Of a stretch of 64,000 bases of DNA, positions 1-9,671 are shown one piece after another. This stretch comes from Notospermus geniculatus (Eukaryota; Nemertea; Pilidiophora; Heteronemertea; Lineidae), in NCBI GenBank assembly GCA_002633025.1, contig NMRB01000310.1, positions 291,373 through 355,372 on the forward strand, in the 5' to 3' direction. Position 1 is the first letter of the stretch; the number at the start of each line of letters is the position of its first letter. The notes beneath the pieces are model-generated. The model was not told the origin of the DNA. It did not search any database and was given only the letters and a program-made list of their open reading frames with translations. Made by a program: the position numbers and the translations under genes.

Positions 1-405
1 TCAAACTTGATAATTTGAAATATCTCTGCCTGTGGTAAAGGTAGAGGCATGATATCACCCATACTTAGGTTATTGATGATGCTACTAGTAATTTCGATTA
101 TGCAACGACCTCGATGATCAGAGGTCAAGGTCAAGGTCAAACTTGATAATTTGAAATATCTCTGCCTGTCGTAGAGATAGAGGCACGATATCACCTATAC
201 TTAGATTATTGATGATGCCGATTTCGATTATGCAACGACTTTGATAATCAGAGGTCAAGGTCAAGGTCAAACTTGATAATCTGAAATATCTATGCCTGTG
301 GTAGAGGTAGTGGCACGATATCAGACATACTTAGGTTATTGAGAATGTCCATTTCGATTATGCAATGACCTTGATGATCAGATATCAGGTCAAGGTCAAG
401 GTCAA
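1..405. repeat. Tandem repeat family A (about 130-bp unit), truncated by window edge
   Basis: Three units begin near 1, 137 and 267. Each holds a 'gataatttgaaatatctctgcc' type segment (shortened here), a 'gatatcac' segment and a 3' end with two or three head-to-tail AGGTCA half-sites. The same unit occurs inverted at 2184-2767 and 4411-4590. No coding frame is convincing. The array probably continues to the left of the window. Confidence 0.85.
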
Positions 406-805
406 CCATGGGATGAGTTATTGGCATGAGATCAAGTTCATGTCATATGACATATCATATGTCATGTCATGTCATGTCATGTCATATCATATACCGCACC
501 GCACCGCACCGCACCGCACCGCACCGCACCTCACCTCACCTCACCACACCACACCACACCACACCACGCCACACCACACCACACCACACCACACCACACC
601 ACATTATATCGCACCGCACCACACCGTACCGCACCGCATCACATCACATCACATCACATCAAGGATCCTGATCTCTGTCAGTGTATCCCGATCTCTATCA
701 ATGTATACATGTATCTGATCTCTGTCAATGTATCTTGATCTCTATCAGTGTACCATTCTTGTAGAACAATCTGTACATCGGGAACCATACGACATTTACA
801 ATGTC
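365..805 (+). mobile_element. Simple-repeat-cored interspersed element, copy 1
   Basis: The segment starts with AGGTCA direct repeats and a unique part (390-440), passes through short (TCATG)n and then (CACCG/CACAC)n tracts at 455-660, and ends with a unique tail (about 690-805) containing 'atcgggaaccata'. The same head and the same tail flank a much longer and different tract at 35091-35765, so this is a dispersed element whose core is a variable microsatellite. Long open frames through the core are artefacts of the 5-base repeat. A non-autonomous Helitron-like element with a satellite core is a possible class, but this is inference. Confidence 0.7.
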
Positions 806-817
806 ATCTTGTTTTAA

Positions 818-944
818 TTAGAAAGGTGGTTTTAAACCACTTTTATCGAAGTTATTCTGCACATGCCAGACACACCTTTGACATAGGTGTGCCTGGCATT
901 TGCAGAATAATTTCGATAAAAGTGGTTAAAAATCACCTTTCTAA
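818..944. repeat. 127-bp near-perfect palindrome (foldback/MITE-like)
   Basis: Arms 818-877 and 885-944 are complementary over 60 bases with about five mismatches, separated by a 7-base loop (878-884). It could be a short foldback transposon or a transcribed hairpin. No target-site duplication was recognised. Confidence 0.85.
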
Positions 945-999
945 TAAAATAATTGAAAATTTAAGATATGATATGAAAGCACTCGATGAGAGGAACACA

Positions 1000-1976
1000 C
1001 TCCTATAAAAATTTTCAGTGAAAACCTGCAAATAAAAAAGTAGCCAAAAACATGACTTTACAAAATTCCTTCTATCAAAGGTGGATTTCGCCGGATTTTC
1101 TCGACTTTGACATCATCAGATAGCCAGGAAAATTTGCCTTAAAGTGGTCCTAAACCGCCAAGCAAAAGTTGGCACCCGATCATTTTCACCGCCCACGAAA
1201 ATGGAATTTCCGATTTCCGTTCCTGGCTTCTGAGCATGCGCAGTACGCTACCTTCACTGAGTTTGTCAACACTGAGATGGTCGTGCAAACCGCAGCAGAC
1301 AGGATGCCGAAGCGAGAGGTGAAAAAGGGAAAGGGCGGCCTAAAAAGGTAGCAAATGCCGACCAGCGGCTGTGGATTGTCCAGAGACATTATCGAAGTGG
1401 CTCATAATAAAGAAAGAACTCCGTTTTAAGACGATGAGGAGGTTGTTTGTGTGTATGGCATCATTAACATATTGCCGGACTGCGGAACTCGCCGCCGTTC
1501 CCAGGTGCCGGTGTAACGTCAGCGAATTCTGGGGCTTCTTCCGAGAAAAGACCAACTTGCCTGGCATACATGCATGCACCGGTCGACATCGTCATCAATG
1601 GTGTCACTCGTGTCGGATTGAACACTCTTAGGCGTGAATGTATCCTCTAAAACTCCCCGGAATCGAGGAGAAATCTCGACTCGGTGAACTGGTGGCATCC
1701 ATGTTGTTTTGACAATCAGCTGTCACACAGCTGTCAGTTTTCAGAACTTGCCCAATCAGTGATCGCGTAGTAAATTCCATAGTAATCACGTGACTTGATG
1801 ATTGACAGGCGCTCATTCATACTGGCGTAGCGCGGGAGAATGAAAACGAGGCTGTCTCGCTCGCCCTGGCGGTTCAGGACCACTTTAACATATGTTAGGC
1901 TCAGTCTCCTACATCGCAATGGTTTGGAGATATTCAAGAAAAAACTGCTGTCCATTTACTTTTTTCCATGAGTGTA
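1000..1976 (-). mobile_element. Decayed TA-flanked transposon remnant related to the 13524-13687 MITE
   Basis: Bases 1875-1974 match one end of the MITE at 13524-13687, including the terminal 'catgagtg' followed by TA. Bases 1111-1131 match its internal part around 'atcagatagccaggaaa'. Near 1330-1400 a + strand frame reads GRPKK followed by a short helix-like stretch, reminiscent of the GRPRK linker of Tc1/mariner transposases, then stops. The left end is too decayed to place. The remainder is non-coding. Confidence 0.5.
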
Positions 1977-2183
1977 CACCAGGTGACGTGTGAGGAGACG
2001 TTTTTATTGGGGTACCATATCGAAGAATATATACACGGGAATAAGTATGCCAATACAGTCGCGCAAATATTTTTCAGATCTTTTCCTTAAAAAAAGGAAA
2101 CAAGATGGCATTGTAAATGTCTGATTGTTCCCGCTTGTTGAAGAGGACCCTACAGGCATGATCAGGCAAAATCAAATCGTCGC
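1977..2183. other. Short spacer, nothing recognised
   Basis: No open frame, RNA-like fold or repeat could be supported between the transposon remnant and the next repeat array. Confidence 0.5.
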
Positions 2184-2767
2184 GTTTGACCTTGGCCTTG
2201 ACCTCTCATCATCAAGGCCATTGCATTATCGAAATGGGCATCCTCAATAACCTAAGTATGAGTGATATCATGCCTCTACCTCTACCATAGGCAGAGATAT
2301 TTCGAATTATCAAAGTATTACCTTGACCCTGACCTCTGATCATCAAGGTCACTGCATAATCGAAATGGGCATCCTCAATAACCTAAGTATGGGGGATATC
2401 ATGTCTCTATCTGTACCACAGGCAGAGATATTTCGAATCATCAAGTTCGACCTTGACGTTGACATCTGATTATCAATGTCATTGCATAATCGCAATTATC
2501 ATCCTCAGTAACCTAAGTATGAGTGATATCATGTCTCTATTTCTACCACAGGCAGAGATATTTCAAATTATCAAGTTTGACCTTGACCTCTGATAATCAA
2601 GGTCATTGCATAATCGAAATGGGCATCCTCAATAACCTAACGTGTGGGTAATATCATGTCTCTATCACTACCACAGGCAGAGATATTTCAAATTTTCAAG
2701 TTTGATCTTGACCTCTGACCTTGATCATCTGAACTATGATCATCTAGGTCATTGCACAGTCGAAATA
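2184..2767 (-). repeat. Tandem repeat family A, inverted array
   Basis: More than four copies of the ~125-bp unit lie in the orientation opposite to 1-405. Each has TGACCTTGACCT half-site pairs, 'aataacctaagtatg' and 'gatatcatg'. The array resumes at 4411 after the inserted transposon. Confidence 0.85.
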
Positions 2768-4408
2768 GGTATCCTTCACGAGGCGACTTCTGGACGAACG
2801 TATACCAGACGTAAAACCTAAACTCGCCAATAACTAAGTTCCGCCATAACATTACATGTAGTGCATTATCCAGGGGCGTAGTGTCTCCGCTTGGCGAGTA
2901 TGTGACCTTACAGATGACTTATGCTATAAGTCGTCAGACCTCATTAAATTCCGGTGTCGTGATTGGCCATATGCTAATGTTCCATGTTAATCACGTTCGC
3001 CACAGCGCTGGTAGTACTTCGTAGCTGCCATTATCGACATACAACGCGACTATATCTGAATGAATGAATGAATGGGTTGGCGGGAACCGACCCGTAATAG
3101 TTGGGGACGACACAGCTCGACACTGTTGGCTGAATTTCTGATAATGTGCGCGCCACGATGGGGGGGGGGGGGATTACGCCACTCTTGCAAAGAATCGAGA
3201 GCTGAGAGCAAATTGCTCCTAATATATGGGGCGAATTTCATGTAAAGCAGAAGCTTGGAGGAATAATACTGACAGTATTATTCCTCCAAGGCAGAAGGAA
3301 AACAGAGTCCCCTATGAAATCTTTGCAGTCTGAGGGAGTTACCCTCACTATCACATGAAGAGCGGGTTCGACCGGGGATGTGACAGGGCCGTATTTAGCT
3401 TTATGGTCCGGGGGTCAGAAGACCTTTTTTGCCCAAAATCCGCATGAAAATCACGTTTCCCCTCCCCCTTTAAACACGGCCCTGGATAAAACCAGGTGTA
3501 AGCGTAAAGTAGATCCCCCTGTAAAACGTGTCTGCTTATTACGTATTTACTAGTGTCCCATGACAAATAAAGGTACATGGCAGTTATAAAAACCAACCGA
3601 CAGAGATTGCAATCAGGGGTGTAGCTAGCAGCGGGTGGGGGGCAGGTGGCAAATCCCCCCCCCCCCCNNAAACCCCCCCCCCCCCCCCGAGCACAACGTC
3701 AAAGGGAAAAACAAATTTTTGCTCTAAAAGGTCATTTCCCCTCTTCAAGCCAAGTTGTTGTAGTGTCAGAAGTGGGGAAAATGCATCTGAGAGGGTGTAG
3801 ATTTTCATTTTTTTCGGGGGAGGGCCCAAAGACTCCACCCGGCTTCGCCTCAAGACTCAATCAATTTTGCCCCCTAGGCCATAAAAGCTTAGGACCCGAC
3901 AATGTTACAATATTCATTTGTTGCCAGGGACAGTTCTTCCTGGGGACTTTCGTTCCTTTCACACCTGGTTATTTATAACTGTAATGATTTTGCCTGTGTC
4001 GGTCAATGAAAACACAGACCGAGGGCGGCGGCCGTATCGCTATTCACAAACACAGTAAAGTAACGCACTAAGGAATTACTGATTCGACAGCTGCGTATGT
4101 CAAACTGAATGGGCTCTACTTCACTACCTTTCTCTATGTAAACTATTGAGCAAAAAGCGACCACCGCCCAAACAAGAATGACATTGGACACGGAACATTA
4201 GCATATGGCCAATCACGACATGGGAATTTAATGAGCTCTGACGACTTATATCATAAGTCACCTGTAAGGTCACAAACTCGCCAAGCGGAGACACTATGCC
4301 CCCTGGATAATGCACTACATGTAATATTATGGCGGAACTTAGTTTTTGGCGAGTTTAGGTTTTACGTCGGGTATACGTTCGTCCATAAGTCACCTCGTGA
4401 AGGATACC
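2768..4408. mobile_element. Foldback DNA transposon, 1,641 bp, TA target duplication
   Basis: Terminal inverted repeats of about 220 bp (2768-2987 and 4189-4408) begin GGTATCCTTCACGAGG and match with roughly 10% divergence. TA dinucleotides at 2766-2767 and 4409-4410 flank the element, and removing it rejoins repeat family A, which proves insertion into the array. The 1.2 kb interior has no supported gene, so the element is non-autonomous. It contains G/C homopolymer runs, two Ns at 3668-3669 and a small perfect hairpin. Confidence 0.85.
3254..3290. repeat. Perfect 17-bp hairpin inside the foldback transposon
   Basis: Arms 3254-3270 and 3274-3290 are exactly complementary with the 3-base loop GAC. 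Function unknown. Confidence 0.85.
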
Positions 4409-4590
4409 TAGTGGGCATCCTCAACAACATAAGTATGGGTGTTATCATACCTCTACGACTACCACAGACAAAGATATTTCAAATTATCAAGTTTGACCTT
4501 GACCTCTGATCATCGAGGTCATTGCATAACCGAATTGGGCATCCTCAATAACCTAAGTATGGGTGATACCATGTCTTTATGGTGATACTT
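4409..4590 (-). repeat. Tandem repeat family A, continuation after insertion
   Basis: About 1.3 further units continue the 2184-2767 array in the same orientation. They end in the internal sequence 'ggtgatacttaggtta' near 4580. Confidence 0.8.
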
Positions 4591-4972
4591 AGGTTACTAG
4601 CCCAGGATATTTATCGAAAATAAGGGGGAACCTAGAACAAATTGCAACAGAATTTCTTTTTGCTTTATATGGTTTAGTATACCCCTCCAAACATCACATA
4701 AAACGTTCCTTCAAATCCGATCCCCCGAAGTGCCTATAATTGGTATTTATTTGAGATCCTACATTAACTCCTATTACAATGTTTGTGCACTTCTATTACA
4801 AATCCAAGTGTGCATGTACTGCTAACTTTTTCCTCGTCCGATTTAGACCCTAAAAAATGTATTACCAATAGATAGAAATATGGCACCTCTCAGTCAGATA
4901 GAAATGACATATTACGTCATATTTTGCCCAAAATCAACAAATTTGCCGTTTTTACAACAAATACGACCGGAC
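4591..4972. other. Intergenic, nothing recognised
   Basis: AT-rich DNA without a convincing frame or repeat boundary. Confidence 0.5.
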
Positions 4973-5016
4973 ACACAGACACACAGACAGACAGACAGAC
5001 ACACACACACACACAC
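4973..5016. repeat. (ACAG)n/(AC)n microsatellite
   Basis: Simple repeat of acag and ac units. A second, inverted copy next to the same hairpin lies at 30234-30272. Confidence 0.9.
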
Positions 5017-5041
5017 AAAGAGACACCATGACCAAAAACAA

Positions 5042-5074
5042 TATGGTTCCCGATCTGATTGATCGGGAACCATA
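5042..5074. repeat. 14-bp hairpin TATGGTTCCCGATC, copy 1
   Basis: Arms 5042-5055 and 5061-5074 are perfect complements around a 5-base loop. The identical hairpin with the same neighbouring microsatellite is found inverted at 30185-30217, and half of it occurs in the tails of the elements at 365-805 and 35091-35765. It probably marks the end of a dispersed element family. Confidence 0.8.
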
Positions 5075-5179
5075 AAAATGGTCCATGGACCATGTGCTCA
5101 CTGGGTTGGACATAATAGTCTAATGACAGAGGGAGGTACATATCAGTTATGAGCAATCTGGGTCAAGTCATTGCCAAGT

Positions 5180-5605
5180 AGGATCAAGTAATAGCACTTA
5201 CTTGATTTTCAGATTACGCCACCTGGCGGCCATATTGGATGTCCAATCGGGCCGAAACTTGGTATTTTTTAAGGTACCCCGCCAATGCTTGTTTATGCAA
5301 GATATAAAGTTGCTCGGTGAAATAATGACAAACTGTGGCAGGTTCGTCACTTTTGTCGAACTTTGACCTCTGTGACCTTGAAAAGTAGGTCAAATCGAAA
5401 ACCCGTTACGTATGTTGTGTATCCTTATTAGCTACACCTATGATAAAAATTTGGAGATGATCTAATCATTAGTTCAGGAGTTATTGCACTTTTTGTGTTT
5501 TTGGTTTTGGCCACCTGGTGGCCAAACTGAGAGTCGAATGGGACCGAAACTTGGTGTCGTGGGTCATCTGACCTAGGGGTATATATGTACCAAGTTTCAG
5601 ATCAA
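5180..5605. repeat. Old dispersed repeat with 'ccacctggtggcca' palindromes
   Basis: Two diverged segments share 'ccacctggnggcca...cgaaacttggt' (5216-5265 and 5508-5555). A related pair is at 25900-26075. Between them lie TGACCT half-sites resembling repeat families A and B. Non-coding. Confidence 0.55.
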
Positions 5606-5749
5606 TAGGGAGTTTGAGATCAGCAACTTATCACGGATCCTTTATACGTATACGGATCGAAATGTACACAAAATTTGTCCTCGTTGTACAGAAATCTATC
5701 CGTATATGTATAAGGGTCAGTGATAAGTCGCTGATCTCAAACTCCCTAA
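5606..5749. mobile_element. Short inverted-repeat element (144 bp)
   Basis: Arms 5606-5657 and about 5697-5749 are complementary over ~52 bases ('tagggagtttgagatcag' at the outside). MITE-like, no duplication resolved. Confidence 0.75.
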
Positions 5750-7898
5750 TAGCTCCAGCGGTTACGAAACGTGCCCTGCTAACGGACACCAACGCGACGA
5801 CGGACGCTGCACCATCGTAATAGATCACCCTAGTGAGCTAAAAATGTCCCCATATGGATTTGCAAACAACGGTGTTGGAGTTCAGCCAAGACAGGAAGCG
5901 TGCTGATAACATTTTTGTAAGTTGGTTAACTGGGTCACAATCCTCGGGCATGACGGGTGTTTGTACTGCAATGTGATGGCTGGGTATAGGCCTACCAACA
6001 TGACGAATTGAATCTATATACATATATAAAGGAAAGTCCTCAAATTTTGTCCTGCTTATTCTCGGTGGCTTCGATCTCAACTAATGTGACTGTACTACAG
6101 CCACGTTCCCAATTAAAGGAGTCGGTTGTTTTGTATTTAGTTTTTTAAAAAGGCTTCACAAAATTATGTTTTAGCGGTTTTTTGTCGTTACCAATGATTT
6201 GAGAGTTTAATATGACGTCACGATAACTGTGACGTCATAGGGTGACGTCACACTGAGAAGTCCATGCAGACCCAGAGGTGGTGATGTCATCGATCAAATA
6301 CCGACGTTCGTTTACGTGGTGACGTAACTACATTATCTGCTGCAGTGTCATCTGCTTTGAATCCATCATTATTTGGTCACGCATCTGTAATGCATGGCCA
6401 ATGCATTTACCATTAGAAATGCCAAGATGCCCGTGCTCACAGATTGGCCCCAGACCTTCGTTGGAAGGAACGGTTCGGACACAACACAACGCTAACCTAA
6501 AGCTTCAAACCATAAAGTTTTCGTTGTGGGTTGACCATGGTAATTTCAGGGCTTGGTGGTACTGAAAATATGAGGGGTAATTTCGCACGATATTTCAATG
6601 CCGCCATTCCGAATCGGCGTAGTAATACATGTAGGCCTAACACCACTGGAGGAAGGCAAGCTTATGATATTGTCACTAGCAAACTTTCTCAAAAGTTGAA
6701 AATTATTTTTCTCTTAATTTATTTTGGTGTCAAACAGAATATTTAGGTGCCTTTTACTCGATATTATCTATGATAATTGGAGAAAACCGGGTTTATAAAG
6801 ATCTATTCCTGGCAAGTGACCATTTTGTTGATCGTCTGCTCAGCCGTCGTATATTCACCCGCGCTGCCATCCGTTATTTCAAAAAAGGGAAAAAGCCCAT
6901 GAAAATACGCCTATTAGTATGACAGGTTCACATTATTCAACGAACTTTCAGAAGGTTTTTTTTTTAATTTTATTTTATCTACATCAATGTGATGCGTTTT
7001 CTGTAATGCGCTCTAACTCCTCCGATATTGCTCAACGACTTCCTTTAATTTTTCACAGTATGCATGTGGTCACCTTAAAGATGTGTTCTGCAGCATTCAA
7101 TATGCGTAAGGAGCGATAACATCCACATAAATCACACTTTGTTCGCCTTTTCCACCCAAAAATGTCGACCGATTCTGACGTCACAATCGAAACACGTCAC
7201 CGCTGTTCCCTTTGTTGTAGCATCACGGTAACGCGTGACGAATACCTCTGAGTGCATTTTGGCCGCCGACTTTGCGTCATGATCGTGACGTCAGCGCAAT
7301 GGCCGACATTGAAGCGAACTAATGTTATACCCACACTCCGTGCGCAGCACGGGTAATTGCTAGTAATCAATAAAGGATATGGAGATGATGTGGGATATGT
7401 TGGAGCAGACGAGAGACCCAGACACTATTGAAAAAACCGATAAAAATCTACACAATGACATACATTATAATTCATGTCGTATCAATTGCAAAAAACTTCG
7501 TTATTTGTGTCATCAGACATGTAAATTGGAATGGTCGGTGTTTGTGGCAATTAAGTGGTAGAATCTCGTCTTCTAGAAAGATCCCTGGTTCTAATATTCG
7601 TCAGAAAAGCACAATTTTTGTTGACATCGGTCTGCTCAATGGTAAATTGTTCGGAACATTTGAGATTCAGCATTCACCATTTGTAGCAATTTTATAAAGT
7701 AATTAATGGAAGCAGGAGGAAACCGGAATGGAGAGAAAACCAGTGGTGAAGAAGAGAGTGGTCACACTCTCTATCTCTACATGAAGAACGGGTTCGACCG
7801 GTCACGTTATCGACCCCGGGACCACAGAAGTGACAGACCATTCGGAACACCTCGGGTCTTTCCGTCATTGTTCGGGAAAGCCCCTCGGATGTCATACA
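5750..7898. other. Gene-poor stretch
   Basis: No exon or transposon boundary could be supported in 2.1 kb. The only notable content is a cluster of TGACGTCA sites at 6213-6250 and single sites near 7177 and 7286. Confidence 0.5.
6213..6250. promoter_or_regulatory. Three perfect TGACGTCA (CRE-type) palindromes
   Basis: TGACGTCA occurs at 6213-6220, 6230-6237 and 6243-6250. This is the consensus bound by CREB/ATF bZIP factors. No start site is identified next to it, so a promoter or enhancer role is inference. Confidence 0.45.
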
Positions 7899-8828
7899 CA
7901 GACCTGCCAAGTCTCACGCGATTCGCGGGAGTCTCACGCATTTAGACCCACTTCTCCCGCACTCCCGCAAGGTCAGTGCTTTCTCACGCATTCAGGCGAA
8001 ACGGATTCTCTATAAAAAAATCTTCAACGGTTTTGCAGTTCAAAACTGACTATAATACACGCCGGCATCTATCGGTCCTTATTTGAATCATACGGAACAG
8101 ACGACCATACTTGGCGCCAAAATCATCAAACCACTGGCAAGCTCTGACGGACAGCAAGCTGGTGCACAATAGCTCCTACTCTGATGGTCGTGACGATGAT
8201 GAACCTGCCGCAGCTCATGGTGGCGATGATACTCCACCCTGAAATCGAGTTAAGGGCCAGCTGGCATTGTGAATTTTTGGAACGTCTTGTCAGACTTTGT
8301 AAACAAAACATGTCAAAATACCATAAAAGTACAAGTTATATGACGAAAATGAAGGCACCTGTGGGGTCTATCAGTCAAAAGGAATTGAATGAGACGCGTC
8401 TTAGAACGTACTATTTAGCTAATAGCTGAAACAAAAGACTGGTAGGCCAACTCGGAGCATTTTCCCAAGAAATGTCAGATTTTGAAGATCAAACAAGATG
8501 CGTGTCATAAAGCTCCCAAGTTTTTCAACTTAGCCTACCCCTTTTTATAGCAATATCTTCGACAGATATAGAGTACTCCGCACGTGAATTTCATGAATGC
8601 TGCCAGATTATCCGGCACAGGGCGGCCATATTGTGACTACTGTGCAGATGACAAAGAAGTCGAATATGAACTTCATTCAAATCCATCCAATTTCAAACCA
8701 AATCTTCAGATTTAAATTGTGTTCGGAAATATTCTAAACCTCCAGCATTGCATCCCAAAAATGACCCATTCTCCAGCAAAATCTTAGTAAACCTCAAGCA
8801 AGCTGATAAAATACCCTTGGCAGGTCTG
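7899..8828. mobile_element. 930-bp transposon with 13-bp ends and 6-bp direct flanks
   Basis: The ends CAGACCTGCCAAG (7899-7911) and its complement (8816-8828) are exact inverted repeats. CATACA precedes the left end (7893-7898) and follows the right end (8829-8834). The left part also carries 'tctcacgc' subrepeats (7912-7995). No transposase was recognised; a short + frame at 8184-8429 has no visible family. A hAT-like end is plausible, but hAT elements make 8-bp duplications, so the class is open. Confidence 0.65.
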
Positions 8829-9449
8829 CATACAGTCATGCGCGGAGTGATTCTGGACGTGATCGCGTCCAAAATTGTTAGGCTGCCGCATCACTCATAA
8901 CAGTCGCCACCTCCGCGAACAAAATATAACACCTGCAAACCCTGGCTGTCTGAAGGCGTGTTTATCGCTCAAATATCTATAAATTGACATACATGTATAT
9001 TTGATACGCTGTATGTAACCTTGAAAGTGTCACTTCGGTAATGTGGTTTATTACACATTTTGGTGATCATGCCGGGCAAGTGAAAAAGTAGCTCTCGCCG
9101 CTTACGTACACTATACGTTGTAATGAAAGCCCTCAAATCAATACTCGATGGAATTCATGTAAAACGCATGGACAGCATTGAATCAGTACACTAATCGTGC
9201 TAATGAGCACTAAAGTACACAAAATGATCATGATGTGTGATTTTCGTCATTTCAATACTATATTTAGCGAACTATTTCTTAGCGGAAGAACACTCCACCA
9301 GTCTGCGTAATCGGCGCGCCGCATCACATATCCTTCCATTTCAATATGGCCGCTTTTGTATGACATTAGAGATTGAAATCTGGCAAAGTTTCAAGCTCTA
9401 AGTTGAGAATGGACGGATGTCTAGCCGACTTCCGGAAATGTTCATAAAT
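8829..9449. other. Intergenic, nothing recognised
   Basis: No supported exon, repeat end or RNA. AT dinucleotide 9448-9449 is the left target duplication of the next element. Confidence 0.5.
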
Positions 9450-9615
9450 ACACCGATTTCACAACTCGCAGCGATCACAGCGCCCCTAGTAGCAGTATGA
9501 CACGGCCATTTCCGGTATACCTCGCCTCCAGGTGTAATTCCTAGGAGCGAGGTTGATTTTCAAGCTCACCACCAGGAGTGATGTAAACAATTACTAGATC
9601 GAGGTTAAAAAACGC
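9450..9615 (+). repeat. Left terminal inverted repeat of the 7.3 kb transposon
   Basis: Matches the reverse complement of 16582-16745 with about ten differences. It contains the motif ggcgaggtatacc on the opposite strand. It likely holds the transposase binding sites and the promoter of the nuclease gene, whose ATG is 57 bases inside. Confidence 0.88.
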
Positions 9616-9671
9616 ACGTGGCACTTCGAGTTTGACAGGTAAGTGACAGATGATTTCCACGTGGTTTTACC

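Noticed and set aside
365-738. Three overlapping + frames rich in His/Thr/Pro
   Set aside because: Translation of the (CACCG/CACAC)n microsatellite core, present in several frames at once.
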